The notes under the pieces are model-generated. The model did not search any database and was not told the DNA's origin. It was given only the letters and a program-made list of their open reading frames with translations. From NCBI GenBank assembly GCA_947476065.1, contig CANJPG010000021.1, positions 1 to 45,290 on the forward strand: a DNA stretch of 45,290 nt, read 5' to 3'. The position numbers and the translations under genes are program-made. How positions within the stretch are numbered: position 1 is the first letter of the stretch; every line of letters starts with the position of its first letter. Below, piece after piece: positions 9,040-17,054 of the stretch. This DNA comes from Fidelibacterota bacterium. GTDB taxonomy: Bacteria > Pseudomonadota > Alphaproteobacteria > Rhodospirillales > Rhodospirillaceae.

Positions 9040-11121
9040 TTACTTGGCCGCGGCGAGAACCGCGAGCAGCAAGAGAGCGACGATGTTGATGATCTTGATC
9101 ATCGGGTTCACGGCGGGGCCCGCCGTGTCCTTGTACGGATCGCCAACGGTGTCGCCGGTGACCGCCGCCTTGTGGGCGTCGGAGCCTTTGCCGCCGTGGT
9201 GGCCGTCTTCGATGTACTTCTTGGCATTGTCCCACGCGCCGCCGCCCGAGGTCATCGAGATGGCGACGAACAGGCCGGTGACGATGGTGCCCAGCAGCAT
9301 CGCGCCCAGCGCCGTGAAGGCTTCAGCCTGACCGGCGACGGCCTTGATGAGGAAGTACAGCACGATGGGTGACAAGACCGGCAGCAGCGACGGCAGGATC
9401 ATCTCCTTGATCGCGGCTTTGGTCAGCATGTCGACGGCGCGGCCGTAATCTGGCTTGCCGGTGCCTTCCATGATGCCGGGGATCTCTTTGAACTGACGGC
9501 GCACTTCGTTCACGACGGCACCGGCCGCGCGGCCCACGGCCTGCATGCCCATGGCGCCGAACAGGTACGGCAGCAAGCCGCCGATAAACAGGCCAACCAC
9601 GACGAAGGGATTTTCGAGGCTGAACTGAATGTTGAGATCACCGAAATAGTGCTTCAGGTCGGCGGTGTAGGAGGCGAACAACACAACCGCGGCCAGACCG
9701 GCCGAACCAATGGCGTAGCCCTTGGTGACGGCTTTGGTGGTGTTGCCAACGGCGTCCAAAGCATCGGTGGAAACGCGCACTTCCGGGGGAAGATGCGCCA
9801 TTTCGGCGATACCACCGGCGTTGTCGGTGACGGGGCCGTAAGCGTCGAGGGCCACGACCATGCCGGCCAGCGCGAGCATGGTGGTCGCGGCGATCGCGAG
9901 GCCGAAGATGCCCGCCGTCAGGTAAGCGACGATGATGCCGGCGCAGATCACGAGCACCGGCAGCGCGGTCGCTTCCATCGAGATGGCAAGTCCCTGGATG
10001 ATGTTGGTGCCGTGACCGGTGGTCGAGGCGGCAGCCACGCTCTTGACCGGACGGAAGTTCGTGCCGGTGTAGTACTCGGTGATCCAGATGATCAGGCTTG
10101 TGACGGCCAACCCGACAACCGAGCAGATGATCAGGTCCTTAGCGGTAATCTGCTCACCAACCGTCGGCGTGAAGCCCTCGGGAAAGAGTTCCAAAGTGAC
10201 GGCGACGATAAGACCGAACGAGATAATCGCGGTGACGAAGAAGCCGCGATACAGGGCGGACATGATCTTGCCCGACGAACCGATACCCGAGAAGAAGGTG
10301 CCGACGATCGAGGCAATGATGCAGACCGCGCCGACGACGAGCGGATACATCATTGCCGAGGAAGCCTGTGCATCAGCGAAGTAGAGCGAGCCCAGGTACA
10401 TGGTGGCGACGATGGTCACGGCATAGGTTTCAAACAAGTCGGCAGCCATGCCGGCGCAGTCGCCGACGTTGTCGCCGACGTTGTCGGCGATGACGGCCGG
10501 GTTACGCGGGTCATCTTCGGGAATACCCGCTTCGACTTTGCCCACCAGGTCGGCGCCGACGTCGGCGCCCTTGGTGAAGATGCCGCCGCCGAGGCGGGCG
10601 AAGATCGAGATCAGCGAAGCGCCGAAGCTGAGGGCAATCAAGCCCCAGACGATGTCGCGCAGCGGCAGGCCCTGGGCGGTGAGGACGAAGTAGTACCCGG
10701 CGACGCCGAGCAGGCCCAGACCAACCACCAGCATGCCGGTGATGGCGCCGGCCTGGAAGGCAACGGCGTGGGCAGGTTTCAAGCCGCCGGTCATGGCCGC
10801 AGCAGCCGTACGCACGTTGGCGCGCACCGAGACGTTCATGCCGACATAGCCGGCAATGCCCGAGAGGACCGCTCCGATGACGAAGCCGATAGCAACTGTG
10901 ATGCCCAGCGTCGCGCCGAGCACAATGGCCACAACCACACCGACGATGCCGATGGTGGTGTACTGGCGGTTAAGGTAGGCGCCCGCGCCTTCCTGGATGG
11001 CAGCTGCGATTTCCTGCATGCGCGCATTGCCGGCCGGCATCTTGACGATGCGCATGGTGCCGTAGATGCCGTAAAGGACCGCCAACACGCCGCAGGCGAT
11101 GACGAGAGTTTCCAAGGACAT
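9040..11121 (-). CDS. hppA: Proton-translocating pyrophosphatase, K+-independent type
   Basis: A 693-residue polytopic membrane pump (about 16 segments) that hydrolyses pyrophosphate and moves H+ out of the cytoplasm. The pyrophosphate site shows in [20 protein letters not shown] and [20 protein letters not shown], and in DNAGGIAEM and [20 protein letters not shown] near the C terminus. The segment [19 protein letters not shown] has Lys where the potassium-dependent class has Ala, marking the K+-independent class. I chose the ATG at 11121 ([11 protein letters not shown]), with a GGGG element upstream; a TTG five codons earlier is less likely. It is downstream of a FliL-like gene and ends at the hairpin at 8991-9014. 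Confidence 0.96.
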   Translation of the reverse strand: MSLETLVIACGVLAVLYGIYGTMRIVKMPAGNARMQEIAAAIQEGAGAYLNRQYTTIGIVGVVVAIVLGATLGITVAIGFVIGAVLSGIAGYVGMNVSVRANVRTAAAAMTGGLKPAHAVAFQAGAITGMLVVGLGLLGVAGYYFVLTAQGLPLRDIVWGLIALSFGASLISIFARLGGGIFTKGADVGADLVGKVEAGIPEDDPRNPAVIADNVGDNVGDCAGMAADLFETYAVTIVATMYLGSLYFADAQASSAMMYPLVVGAVCIIASIVGTFFSGIGSSGKIMSALYRGFFVTAIISFGLIVAVTLELFPEGFTPTVGEQITAKDLIICSVVGLAVTSLIIWITEYYTGTNFRPVKSVAAASTTGHGTNIIQGLAISMEATALPVLVICAGIIVAYLTAGIFGLAIAATTMLALAGMVVALDAYGPVTDNAGGIAEMAHLPPEVRVSTDALDAVGNTTKAVTKGYAIGSAGLAAVVLFASYTADLKHYFGDLNIQFSLENPFVVVGLFIGGLLPYLFGAMGMQAVGRAAGAVVNEVRRQFKEIPGIMEGTGKPDYGRAVDMLTKAAIKEMILPSLLPVLSPIVLYFLIKAVAGQAEAFTALGAMLLGTIVTGLFVAISMTSGGGAWDNAKKYIEDGHHGGKGSDAHKAAVTGDTVGDPYKDTAGPAVNPMIKIINIVALLLLAVLAAAK

Positions 11122-11277
11122 GTTTACCCCGTTCAAGATTCGTTAGAGCTGCATTTGCCGGTTACGAAGGCAAAATCAGGTGTTAATTCAAAGGCTTATA
11201 TTAAGGCTTCCGCCGACCCCTAAAAATCGGCGGGAGAGTGCCAGAACGAGGCGGGCGGTGCAACAAATCAATAGGAT

Positions 11278-11314
11278 GGGGCCCTATAGGGATTTCCCGG
11301 GCCCGTAATGGGCC
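11278..11314. repeat. GGGCCC inverted repeats between the FliL-like gene and hppA
   Basis: Two copies of self-complementary GGGCCC (11279-11284 and 11299-11304) enclose a nested GGG-ATTT-CCC. The second copy can instead pair as GGCCC-GTAAT-GGGCC (11300-11314). The structure lies 12 bases past the FliL-like stop (11326) on the minus strand. It could terminate that transcript or form an hppA leader. There is no U tract, so I do not call it a terminator outright. Confidence 0.4.
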
Positions 11315-11325
11315 AAATCACGGGC

Positions 11326-11838
11326 TTATTGAATGCGCCCGTTGCCCTGCTCGAAGGTATTGACCAACAGCACGTCTTTGACCTTCTCGCCGTAGACCGT
11401 CTTGGCGTGCCGCATCAGCCGCGCCTTCATGTCCACCGCATCCACTATGTCATGAGTCAGGAAGTAATTCTGGAAATAGGGCACCAGATCTTTGATCACC
11501 GTGTCCTGGAAGCGGTTCAGGTTGGCCTTCACCAGGGCCTCGTCGGCCGGTGTGGTCGCCACCAGGCGGGCGATCAGCATGACCCGGCGTTGGGCTTTGC
11601 CGTCGATGATCACCGGCACCACCAGATCTTCCATTTTGACCAAGGGGAACGCCGCCAATGGCGGTTTGAACTTGTTCTTCTCCTTAAGCTCGGCAGCGGC
11701 CTTCTCGGCGGCGGTCAGTGGCTTTTCCGCGACCTTGGGATTGAACGGATTGGGCACGATCCCAAGCATGATCAGGCCGCCGGCGCCGCCGCCGGCCACC
11801 AGGATCATCACCAGAATAATTACGATCGCACGCTTCAT
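11326..11838 (-). CDS. FliL-like flagellar basal body-associated protein
   Basis: A 170-residue protein with one N-terminal membrane segment (IVIILVMILVAGGGAGGLIML), a Lys/Glu-rich linker (about 35-60) and a periplasmic FliL-like domain. The domain includes RRVMLIARLVATT, LVKANLNRFQDTVIKDLVPY and a closing strand VKDVLLVNTFEQGN. FliL surrounds the stator in flagellated bacteria. No other flagellar gene is next to it; a MotB lies about 14 kb away. The assignment rests on topology and pattern, so other FliL-fold periplasmic proteins remain possible. The start is the ATG at 11838. Confidence 0.65.
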   Translation of the reverse strand: MKRAIVIILVMILVAGGGAGGLIMLGIVPNPFNPKVAEKPLTAAEKAAAELKEKNKFKPPLAAFPLVKMEDLVVPVIIDGKAQRRVMLIARLVATTPADEALVKANLNRFQDTVIKDLVPYFQNYFLTHDIVDAVDMKARLMRHAKTVYGEKVKDVLLVNTFEQGNGRIQ

Positions 11839-11946
11839 GGATGTCGTTGCCCCTCAATCAGGCCGCATTAGAGCACATTTCGCTCCCTGCCGGAACCTCG
11901 CGGACGATGCTCGCAGCCCGGGCCGCTGGGCCCGCTGAACAAAAGC

Positions 11947-12933
11947 TTATCGGTGACGATAGCCTGTGCGCTCAAGCGCGCAGGGCTTGCCGTCCGCAAT
12001 CACGGTGACACCCTGCCCTGGCGTGAGTGTGCCGATGGGCGTCAGCGGGAGTTTGAGACGCGATGCAATCGACTGAAGGTCCGCAAGCCGGTCGGGAGGA
12101 ATGCTGAAGGCGAGTTCATAGTCGTCGCCGCCTCCCAGAATCTCGTCCCACCACCGCGCATCCTGTTCAACGGCGCTGCGCGCGCCCGCCGACAACGGCA
12201 AGGTGTAGCGGCCAATCACGGCGGCCAGGCCCGAGGCGGCGCAAAGATGGCCAACATCGGCGACGAGGCCATCTGAGACATCAAGGCAAGCGGTCGCGAG
12301 ACCCGCGAGAGCGCGCCCTGCCGCAAGACGCGGCTGGGGCAGCTCATATCTCGCGACGAGTTCATCGCTCAGCACCGTTGATATTTCGAGATCGTGGTTG
12401 AGACAGGCAAGACCGAGCGCGCCGTCGCCGATGGTGCCGCTGACGCAGAGCACGTCGCCCCGCCGCGCGCCGCTGCGCAACAGGGCCTTGCCCTTCTCCA
12501 CTACGCCGAAAGCCGTGATGGTGATGCTTAGCGGCCCGGGCCCGCTGGTGGTATCGCCGCCCAGGAGCGGCACGCCGAATTCCGTGACGTCGGCAGCAAG
12601 TCCAGCCGCATAACGCTCTAGAAACGCGTCATCGATGCCGTCGTTGAGCGCCAGCGCATGCAGAAAACCGACGGGCTTCGCGCCTTTGGCGGCGAGGTCG
12701 GAGAGGTTTACCCGCAGCGCCTTGCGCGCAATTAAGTCGGGCGGATCATCGGAGCGAAAGTGCACGCCGGCGATCACCGTGTCGACGGTGGTCACAAGGC
12801 TGCAGCCGGGTGCGACGTCAATGAGAGCCGCGTCGTCAGTCAATCCAAGCGCGCCAGGCGCGCCTTTGCTCAGCGGTGCGAACAGCGCGGCGATCAACTC
12901 GAATTCGCCGCGGCGTGTTCCCGCCCCACTCAT
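11947..12933 (-). CDS. thiL: Thiamine-monophosphate kinase
   Basis: A 328-residue AIR-synthase-fold kinase that phosphorylates thiamine monophosphate to thiamine diphosphate with ATP. Typical segments are GEFELIAALFAPL, the metal site LTDDAALIDV, TTVDTVIAGVHF, ARKALRVNLSDLAAKGAKP, and the C-terminal DVSDGLVADVGHL and GGGDDYELAFSIP. The start ATG at 12933 overlaps the nusB stop as ATGA, so translation is coupled. The nusB-thiL order is standard in alphaproteobacteria. Confidence 0.96.
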   Translation of the reverse strand: MSGAGTRRGEFELIAALFAPLSKGAPGALGLTDDAALIDVAPGCSLVTTVDTVIAGVHFRSDDPPDLIARKALRVNLSDLAAKGAKPVGFLHALALNDGIDDAFLERYAAGLAADVTEFGVPLLGGDTTSGPGPLSITITAFGVVEKGKALLRSGARRGDVLCVSGTIGDGALGLACLNHDLEISTVLSDELVARYELPQPRLAAGRALAGLATACLDVSDGLVADVGHLCAASGLAAVIGRYTLPLSAGARSAVEQDARWWDEILGGGDDYELAFSIPPDRLADLQSIASRLKLPLTPIGTLTPGQGVTVIADGKPCALERTGYRHR

Positions 12934-13454
12934 GCGGCGCCAGAACTCCCGGGCGTGCGTCCTAGCACCTTGGCGATGCGGTCGAGCACCGCGTTGACCA
13001 TGCGCGGCTCGGGCCCGGCATAGAAGGCGTGGGCCACATCAACAAATTCGGTGGTTGTGACCGCACCCGGAATGTCGCTCCGTGTCAGCATCTCGGCGAC
13101 ACCCGCGCGCAGGATCGCGCGTACGGTCATCTCAAGACGGTCCCAGGGCCACTCGGGCGACAAGGCGCCCTTGATGATGCCATCAATGTCCTCGCCGCGC
13201 TCCTGCACGCCGCGCACGAGATTGATGAACAGCTCGCTGTCGATGCTGGTAAGCGCCACGATGCTTTCCACCTCGGTATCGGCATCTTGCGTGACAGCCA
13301 ATCCGCCGACGCGGCCGATGAGGAAGTCCTTGATCACCTGTTCAGGCGCGGCCTGGCTGGCTTCGATCTGATACAGCGCCTGAACAGCGGCAAGGCGCGC
13401 GGTGCTGCGTTCATTGAGGTCGGGTTTTTCGGCGGGGTGGTCGGAAGATGTCAT
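12930..13454 (-). CDS. nusB: Transcription antitermination factor NusB
   Basis: A 174-residue all-helical RNA-binding protein that binds boxA with NusE (S10) in rRNA antitermination. The N terminus has the signature STARLAAVQALYQIEAS, and the C-terminal part has PWDRLEMTVRAILRAGVAEM and TTEFVDVAHAF. I chose the ATG at 13454 (MTSSDHPAEK). An upstream in-frame GTG at 13481 would add nine residues (RLRVYIHV) not expected in NusB. It overlaps thiL by four bases and follows ribH by about 85 bases. Confidence 0.94.
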   Translation of the reverse strand: MTSSDHPAEKPDLNERSTARLAAVQALYQIEASQAAPEQVIKDFLIGRVGGLAVTQDADTEVESIVALTSIDSELFINLVRGVQERGEDIDGIIKGALSPEWPWDRLEMTVRAILRAGVAEMLTRSDIPGAVTTTEFVDVAHAFYAGPEPRMVNAVLDRIAKVLGRTPGSSGAA

Positions 13455-13539
13455 AACGTGAATGTAAACCCTTAAACGCACAAGGTGCCGAGGCTGCCGG
13501 ACCAGTCAAAGAACTTAGCTAACGTCTGAACGCCCGGCG

Positions 13540-13989
13540 TTATAGACCGAAGCGGTGCTTGAGCTCAATGAGGCGCAGGCAGGCGCGCGCCGCGCGGCCG
13601 CCCGCATCGCCCTCGGCCGGATTGGAGCGATTCTGGGCAAGTTCCCAGGTTGGGCAGGTCAGAATGCCGTTGCCAGACGGGGCTTTGAGATCGAGGGCCA
13701 CGCGCTGCACGCCGCTCATGGACTCCGCCGAGACATATTCGTAGTGGTCGGTCTCGCCCTTGACCGCGCAGCCGAGCACGACAAAACCATCGTAGCGCTG
13801 GCCGCCCTTGCGCTCGGGGCTCATACCGAACAACGCCGCCGCCGGCAGCTCCAGCACGCCCGGCACGGTTACAACGTCGAACTTGGCCTTGGCCGCCGCT
13901 AGCACCTCGGTCGCACCCTTCAGCAGTCCGTCGGAGATCTCTTCGTAAAAGCGCGCTTCGATGACGAGGATATGCAGCGTGGCAGCCAT
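13540..13989 (-). CDS. ribH: 6,7-dimethyl-8-ribityllumazine synthase
   Basis: A 149-residue lumazine synthase, the penultimate enzyme of riboflavin synthesis, joining the pyrimidine from RibD with dihydroxybutanone phosphate from RibB. The active-site His is in GCAVKGETDHYEYV and the substrate loop is VPGVLELPAAALFG. The C-terminal part (NRSNPAEGDAGGRAARACL) differs from the usual NKG-type motif but keeps the right length. The start is the ATG at 13989. It is followed by nusB, as in most alphaproteobacteria, but ribBA lies about 3 kb away with five genes between. Confidence 0.93.
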   Translation of the reverse strand: MAATLHILVIEARFYEEISDGLLKGATEVLAAAKAKFDVVTVPGVLELPAAALFGMSPERKGGQRYDGFVVLGCAVKGETDHYEYVSAESMSGVQRVALDLKAPSGNGILTCPTWELAQNRSNPAEGDAGGRAARACLRLIELKHRFGL

Positions 13990-14000
13990 AATTCATCAAC

Positions 14001-14240
14001 TCACTTTTTCGGGTCTTCAGAACGGCCGCGCACGAAACGCAAGAAGGCCATGATCTCGAGCGCTGCTGTCAGAAAAATGAGGCCCTGACCGCGCCCGCCG
14101 TCACCGAGGAAAGTTTGCAGGATCAAGACGGTGGACACAAGGGCCACCAGAAACGTAGCGAAGCTCGCCCATCCTTCCCAAGTCTGGGGAAAGTGGCCGA
14201 GCCCCGATGGCCCGCGTCTGAACCAGGCTTTTGCCGTCAT
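14001..14240 (-). CDS. Small two-pass membrane protein, unknown
   Basis: A 79-residue protein with two hydrophobic segments (WASFATFLVALVSTVLILQTF and GLIFLTAALEIMAFLRFV) joined by a glycine-rich turn, and a basic C terminus. I do not recognise the family. It ends 11 bases before the ribH start on the same strand, so it is probably co-transcribed with ribH-nusB-thiL. The start is the ATG at 14240. Confidence 0.6.
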   Translation of the reverse strand: MTAKAWFRRGPSGLGHFPQTWEGWASFATFLVALVSTVLILQTFLGDGGRGQGLIFLTAALEIMAFLRFVRGRSEDPKK

Positions 14241-14252
14241 CCCGTGACGGTA

Positions 14253-14666
14253 TTACTTCGGATCGGGTGTTGTCAGCACGGTTTCGTTGGCATCCAACAC
14301 CATGACCACCAGAACCTTGGCCGGCTCGGTGGCGCTCGCATTTTCGCTGACGACATGGTGCGCGCCCGGGTTCTCGAACCAGTTTTCGCCTGGGCTATAG
14401 ACTTTGACCGGCGCGTCGTCGACGGCGCTGCGGACCTTGCCCGAGAGCACATAGGCATAGATGAAAGCCGACTTGGCGTGTCGATGCGGCACGCCCTTCG
14501 AGCCCGGCGGCATGTCGAGGGTCAGCGTAATCATCTTCTTGCCGGGCAGATTGGCGATGTCTTGCGTGAACTGGGTGGTGACGATCGTGCGCGGCGGCTC
14601 AGCGGCGCGCGCGGCGGAAATCAAAGTCAAAAGCGAAAGGCAAATCGCGATGTTGAAAATGCGCAT
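14253..14666 (-). CDS. Periplasmic cupin-domain protein
   Basis: A 137-residue protein with a signal peptide (FNIAICLSLLTLISAARAAE) and a single cupin barrel. Motif 1 is PHRHAKSAFIYAYVLSGKV and motif 2 is PGAHHVVSEN, offering His ligands for a metal. The start ATG at 14666 has a strong Shine-Dalgarno GGGAGG seven bases upstream; the frame extends upstream but without a better start. The substrate is unknown. It is divergent from the methyltransferase gene and followed by the small membrane protein after 12 bases. Confidence 0.8.
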   Translation of the reverse strand: MRIFNIAICLSLLTLISAARAAEPPRTIVTTQFTQDIANLPGKKMITLTLDMPPGSKGVPHRHAKSAFIYAYVLSGKVRSAVDDAPVKVYSPGENWFENPGAHHVVSENASATEPAKVLVVMVLDANETVLTTPDPK

Positions 14667-14747
14667 GGTGTCCTCCCCTAGGTAGATCCCGAGCATAGCG
14701 CAAATTTACGTATTGTGGCGGCCAAAGTCGCGTGATGTATTGCGGTC

Positions 14748-15500
14748 ATGCCCTCAAATTCAGGCCAACCGACGCAGCAGCCTCCACTCGGCGCCATCAA
14801 GCTCCGCCGCGACAAACGCGCCGGAACGTTGACCTATGTGCTGAAGGGGGGCCATCAAAGCGCAGTCGACAAAAATGGCGTCAGCGTCGATACCTATATC
14901 CACGCGCTTTACGGACTTGTCGTGCAACGGCCGGCCAAGCGCGTGCTGATGATCGGCTGCGGCGGCGGCCTCTTGGGCAAGATGCTAAGCGACGCCGGCT
15001 TAGACGTGACAATTGTCGATATCGACGCCCGCTCATTCACGCTGGCGCGCAAGCACTTTGGTCTGCCGGAGAAGATCATCTGCAAAACCGGCGACGGCCT
15101 TGCCTTTATGGAGAAGACCCGCCGGCGGTTCGATGTGCTGATCATCGATGCGTTCATCGGCGAAAACATTCCGCCGCAGTTCACCGGTCCTTTTTTTGCC
15201 CGCGCGGCGCGGCGCTGTCTCGCGGCGGGCGGACGCATGTATATCAACGTCTGCCTCAGCACCAAGGCGGACCTGCGCGCCGATAAGCTGGCGACGCGGC
15301 TAATGGAAAACGGCTGGCTGCAAAACGGCGGCGCGGTGCGCCTACTGGATCAACGCGGGCCGGCGCGCAATTGTCTGGTCTTGGCGGGAAAGGTCAAAGG
15401 CCAGCGCCGCCCGCCCCTACATCATCTGCCCGCGACCGACCGCGCGCGCCTGAAGCGCGAATTCTACGGCATGCGCTTTCGGCCCGTGGAAGAGGCTTAG
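14748..15500 (+). CDS. Spermidine-synthase-like methyltransferase-fold protein
   Basis: A 250-residue protein with a Rossmann-type nucleotide-binding core. The glycine motif is KRVLMIGCGGGLLGKMLSDA, the acidic strand end is VTIVDIDARSFTLARKHFGL, the adenine-site loop is CKTGDGLAFMEK, and RFDVLIIDAFIGENIPPQFT is the equivalent of the catalytic-Asp region of spermidine synthases. It has no membrane domain and is short at the N terminus. Substrate use (decarboxylated SAM, SAM or other) cannot be decided. The start is the ATG at 14748. Its last four bases overlap the end of the convergent DUF1194 gene. Confidence 0.8.
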   Translation: MPSNSGQPTQQPPLGAIKLRRDKRAGTLTYVLKGGHQSAVDKNGVSVDTYIHALYGLVVQRPAKRVLMIGCGGGLLGKMLSDAGLDVTIVDIDARSFTLARKHFGLPEKIICKTGDGLAFMEKTRRRFDVLIIDAFIGENIPPQFTGPFFARAARRCLAAGGRMYINVCLSTKADLRADKLATRLMENGWLQNGGAVRLLDQRGPARNCLVLAGKVKGQRRPPLHHLPATDRARLKREFYGMRFRPVEEA

Positions 15501-16240
15501 GACGGCTTCTTTGGTTCGTCCTGCATGAGCGAGGCGATCTCGAGGATCAGCTTCTGCAGGACAAGTTTGTTGAAGTCCTCAAGCTTGCGGACTACCAGCG
15601 TAAAGGAGCCGCGGCCGCCGGTGACGTTCTCGGTGTAATACTTATCGAGGTCCGGCGGGATCTTGGTGCGGTATTCAGCGCGGTCATTCATGATCGGCAG
15701 GCCGTTGATGATGACGCCAGCTTTGATCGCAGCATCGCGCGCGGCCTTCACGGGACGTCCGTAGTCGCTGTAGCCGTCGCCCGACATATCAATGACTCGG
15801 CGCACGGCGCGAATGCCGCTCTTATCAAGTAAGGCCACGGAATAATCGATGCCGGCACTGATAGAGGTCGTGCTGCCGGGCTTGTAGGGCGCCTTCTGCA
15901 ATTCGTCGGCGAAGGCATTGGCGCTGGCGGCGTCGGAGACTTCGCGCCAGGGAATAAGCTGGCGCTGGTCATTGGGGCTGGCCCATTCGACGTAGGTCAG
16001 CGCGATGCGCCCGATCAAGCCGCCGCGAATCGCATCGGCGACCTTGGGATCACGCAGCGCCGCGATATACCCCGCGCGCTGGATGCCGGCCTCGCCTTCG
16101 TCCACACTGGATGACACATCGACGGCCAGCACGAGCGCCACGTCGACCTGCGGCTGCGCCTCGCCGGCATCGGTGGGACCGGCGGCAAAAGCAAGCACCG
16201 CACAGGCAGCAAAACAAAACACTCCCAAGCCAAAACGCAT
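15497..16240 (-). CDS. DUF1194 (von Willebrand factor A-like) secreted protein
   Basis: A 247-residue protein with a signal peptide (FGLGVFCFAACAVLAFAAG) and a VWA-like domain. The metal-adhesion motif shows in LVLAVDVSSSVDEGEA and continues with YVEWASPNDQRQLIPWREV and RVIDMSGDGYSDYGRP, which fits DUF1194. I chose the ATG at 16240, preceded by AAGGGGAGAGG. The function is unknown; periplasmic protein binding is plausible. It is convergent with the methyltransferase gene (4-base tail overlap). Confidence 0.85.
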   Translation of the reverse strand: MRFGLGVFCFAACAVLAFAAGPTDAGEAQPQVDVALVLAVDVSSSVDEGEAGIQRAGYIAALRDPKVADAIRGGLIGRIALTYVEWASPNDQRQLIPWREVSDAASANAFADELQKAPYKPGSTTSISAGIDYSVALLDKSGIRAVRRVIDMSGDGYSDYGRPVKAARDAAIKAGVIINGLPIMNDRAEYRTKIPPDLDKYYTENVTGGRGSFTLVVRKLEDFNKLVLQKLILEIASLMQDEPKKPS

Positions 16241-16615
16241 CACGTCCTCTCCCCTTGGATCGGTGCGGCAATGTGCCCTCACACTTCGCCGCCCCGTTCA
16301 GAGTCGCCACTCTATGTATTTTCGCCGCCGAGGAAAGTAACAAAACGTTGGCTGCAACAACCCTCGGCTGTTCGCAGACGCAATAGACCCCAGCATTTGG
16401 CCCGATCTGAGGCAGGCTAAAAAATATTTTAGTTACAATACCTTAGAGCCTTGCCCGGGTCGGGATGGCGCGGACGCAATCTAAGCCGCACATCATCGCC
16501 ACAAAATTTCCGTGATGCGACGCTTACACTGGCTCACCATTTCGCAATTGAATTGGTTCGATGCGGTGCTTATCTACGGCCAGCAAAATTTCGCAATTGA
16601 GGGAAGAATTCGACA
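16241..16615. other. 375-base intergenic region between divergent genes
   Basis: The region lies between the start of DUF1194 (minus) and the start of cytochrome c (plus), so it must hold both promoters. It is less GC-rich than its surroundings around 16410-16450. The only clear structure is the imperfect tandem repeat at 16514-16600. I see no gene, tRNA or riboswitch in it. Confidence 0.7.
16514..16600. repeat. Imperfect tandem direct repeat upstream of cytochrome c
   Basis: Two copies, about 38 and 41 bases, start at 16514 and 16560. Each begins GATGCG-NN-GCTTA, has a diverged middle, and ends in the identical 13-mer ATTTCGCAATTGA (16539-16551 and 16588-16600). The second copy runs into the likely ribosome site GGGAAG of the cytochrome gene. 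Paired regulator sites are possible. Confidence 0.75.
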
Positions 16616-17035
16616 ATGTTTGGTCATCGTTTAGCTGCCGGTATCGTGGGCGGTTTCGCCGCCGTCGTATTGATTGCTGCCTCTCACGCCGCCTTTGCTG
16701 CGGCCCATAAGGGCGATCCCGTCAGCGGCAAACTGATGTATACCGAGTGCGAGGGCTGCCACGCCTTCGGCGAAAACAAGATCGGACCGAATCACTGTGG
16801 ACTGGTGGGCCGCAAGGCCGCGAGCCGGACGGACTATGCCTCCTACTCGAACGCGATGAAGGAATCCGGCCTCACCTGGGACATCAAGACGCTGAGCGCC
16901 TTTATCGCCGAGCCCTTGTCCTTCGTGCCCGACACCGCCATGGGCTATGTCGGCATCTCGGACGAAGAGTCCCGCCTCGACCTCATCGCTTATATCGAAC
17001 AGCAGAGCAAAGACCCGAAGGTCTGCCCGCAATAA
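16616..17035 (+). CDS. Class I c-type cytochrome
   Basis: A 139-residue periplasmic electron carrier. A signal peptide (AAGIVGGFAAVVLIAASHAA) precedes the mature domain. Haem attachment is CEGCH at residues 45-49, the IGPNHCGLVGRKA loop follows, and Met109 in VPDTAMGYVGI is the probable sixth ligand. It resembles mitochondrial-type cytochrome c / cytochrome c2. An extra cysteine is present at 61 and near the C terminus (VCPQ). The start ATG at 16616 has GGGAAG upstream. The tandem repeat at 16514-16600 lies directly in front. It is convergent with ribBA. Confidence 0.92.
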   Translation: MFGHRLAAGIVGGFAAVVLIAASHAAFAAAHKGDPVSGKLMYTECEGCHAFGENKIGPNHCGLVGRKAASRTDYASYSNAMKESGLTWDIKTLSAFIAEPLSFVPDTAMGYVGISDEESRLDLIAYIEQQSKDPKVCPQ

Positions 17036-17054
17036 GCGCCGTTGATATTCGGAG

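Noticed and set aside
9649-11223. Long open frame (524 codons) on the plus strand opposite hppA
   Set aside because: It is an antisense shadow of hppA, a highly conserved membrane pump. The product is Asp/Gly/His-rich with no family pattern.
13529-13541. Short AACGCC-C-GGCGTT palindrome at the ribH stop codon
   Set aside because: Too short and without a U tract. It overlaps the stop codon and may be chance.
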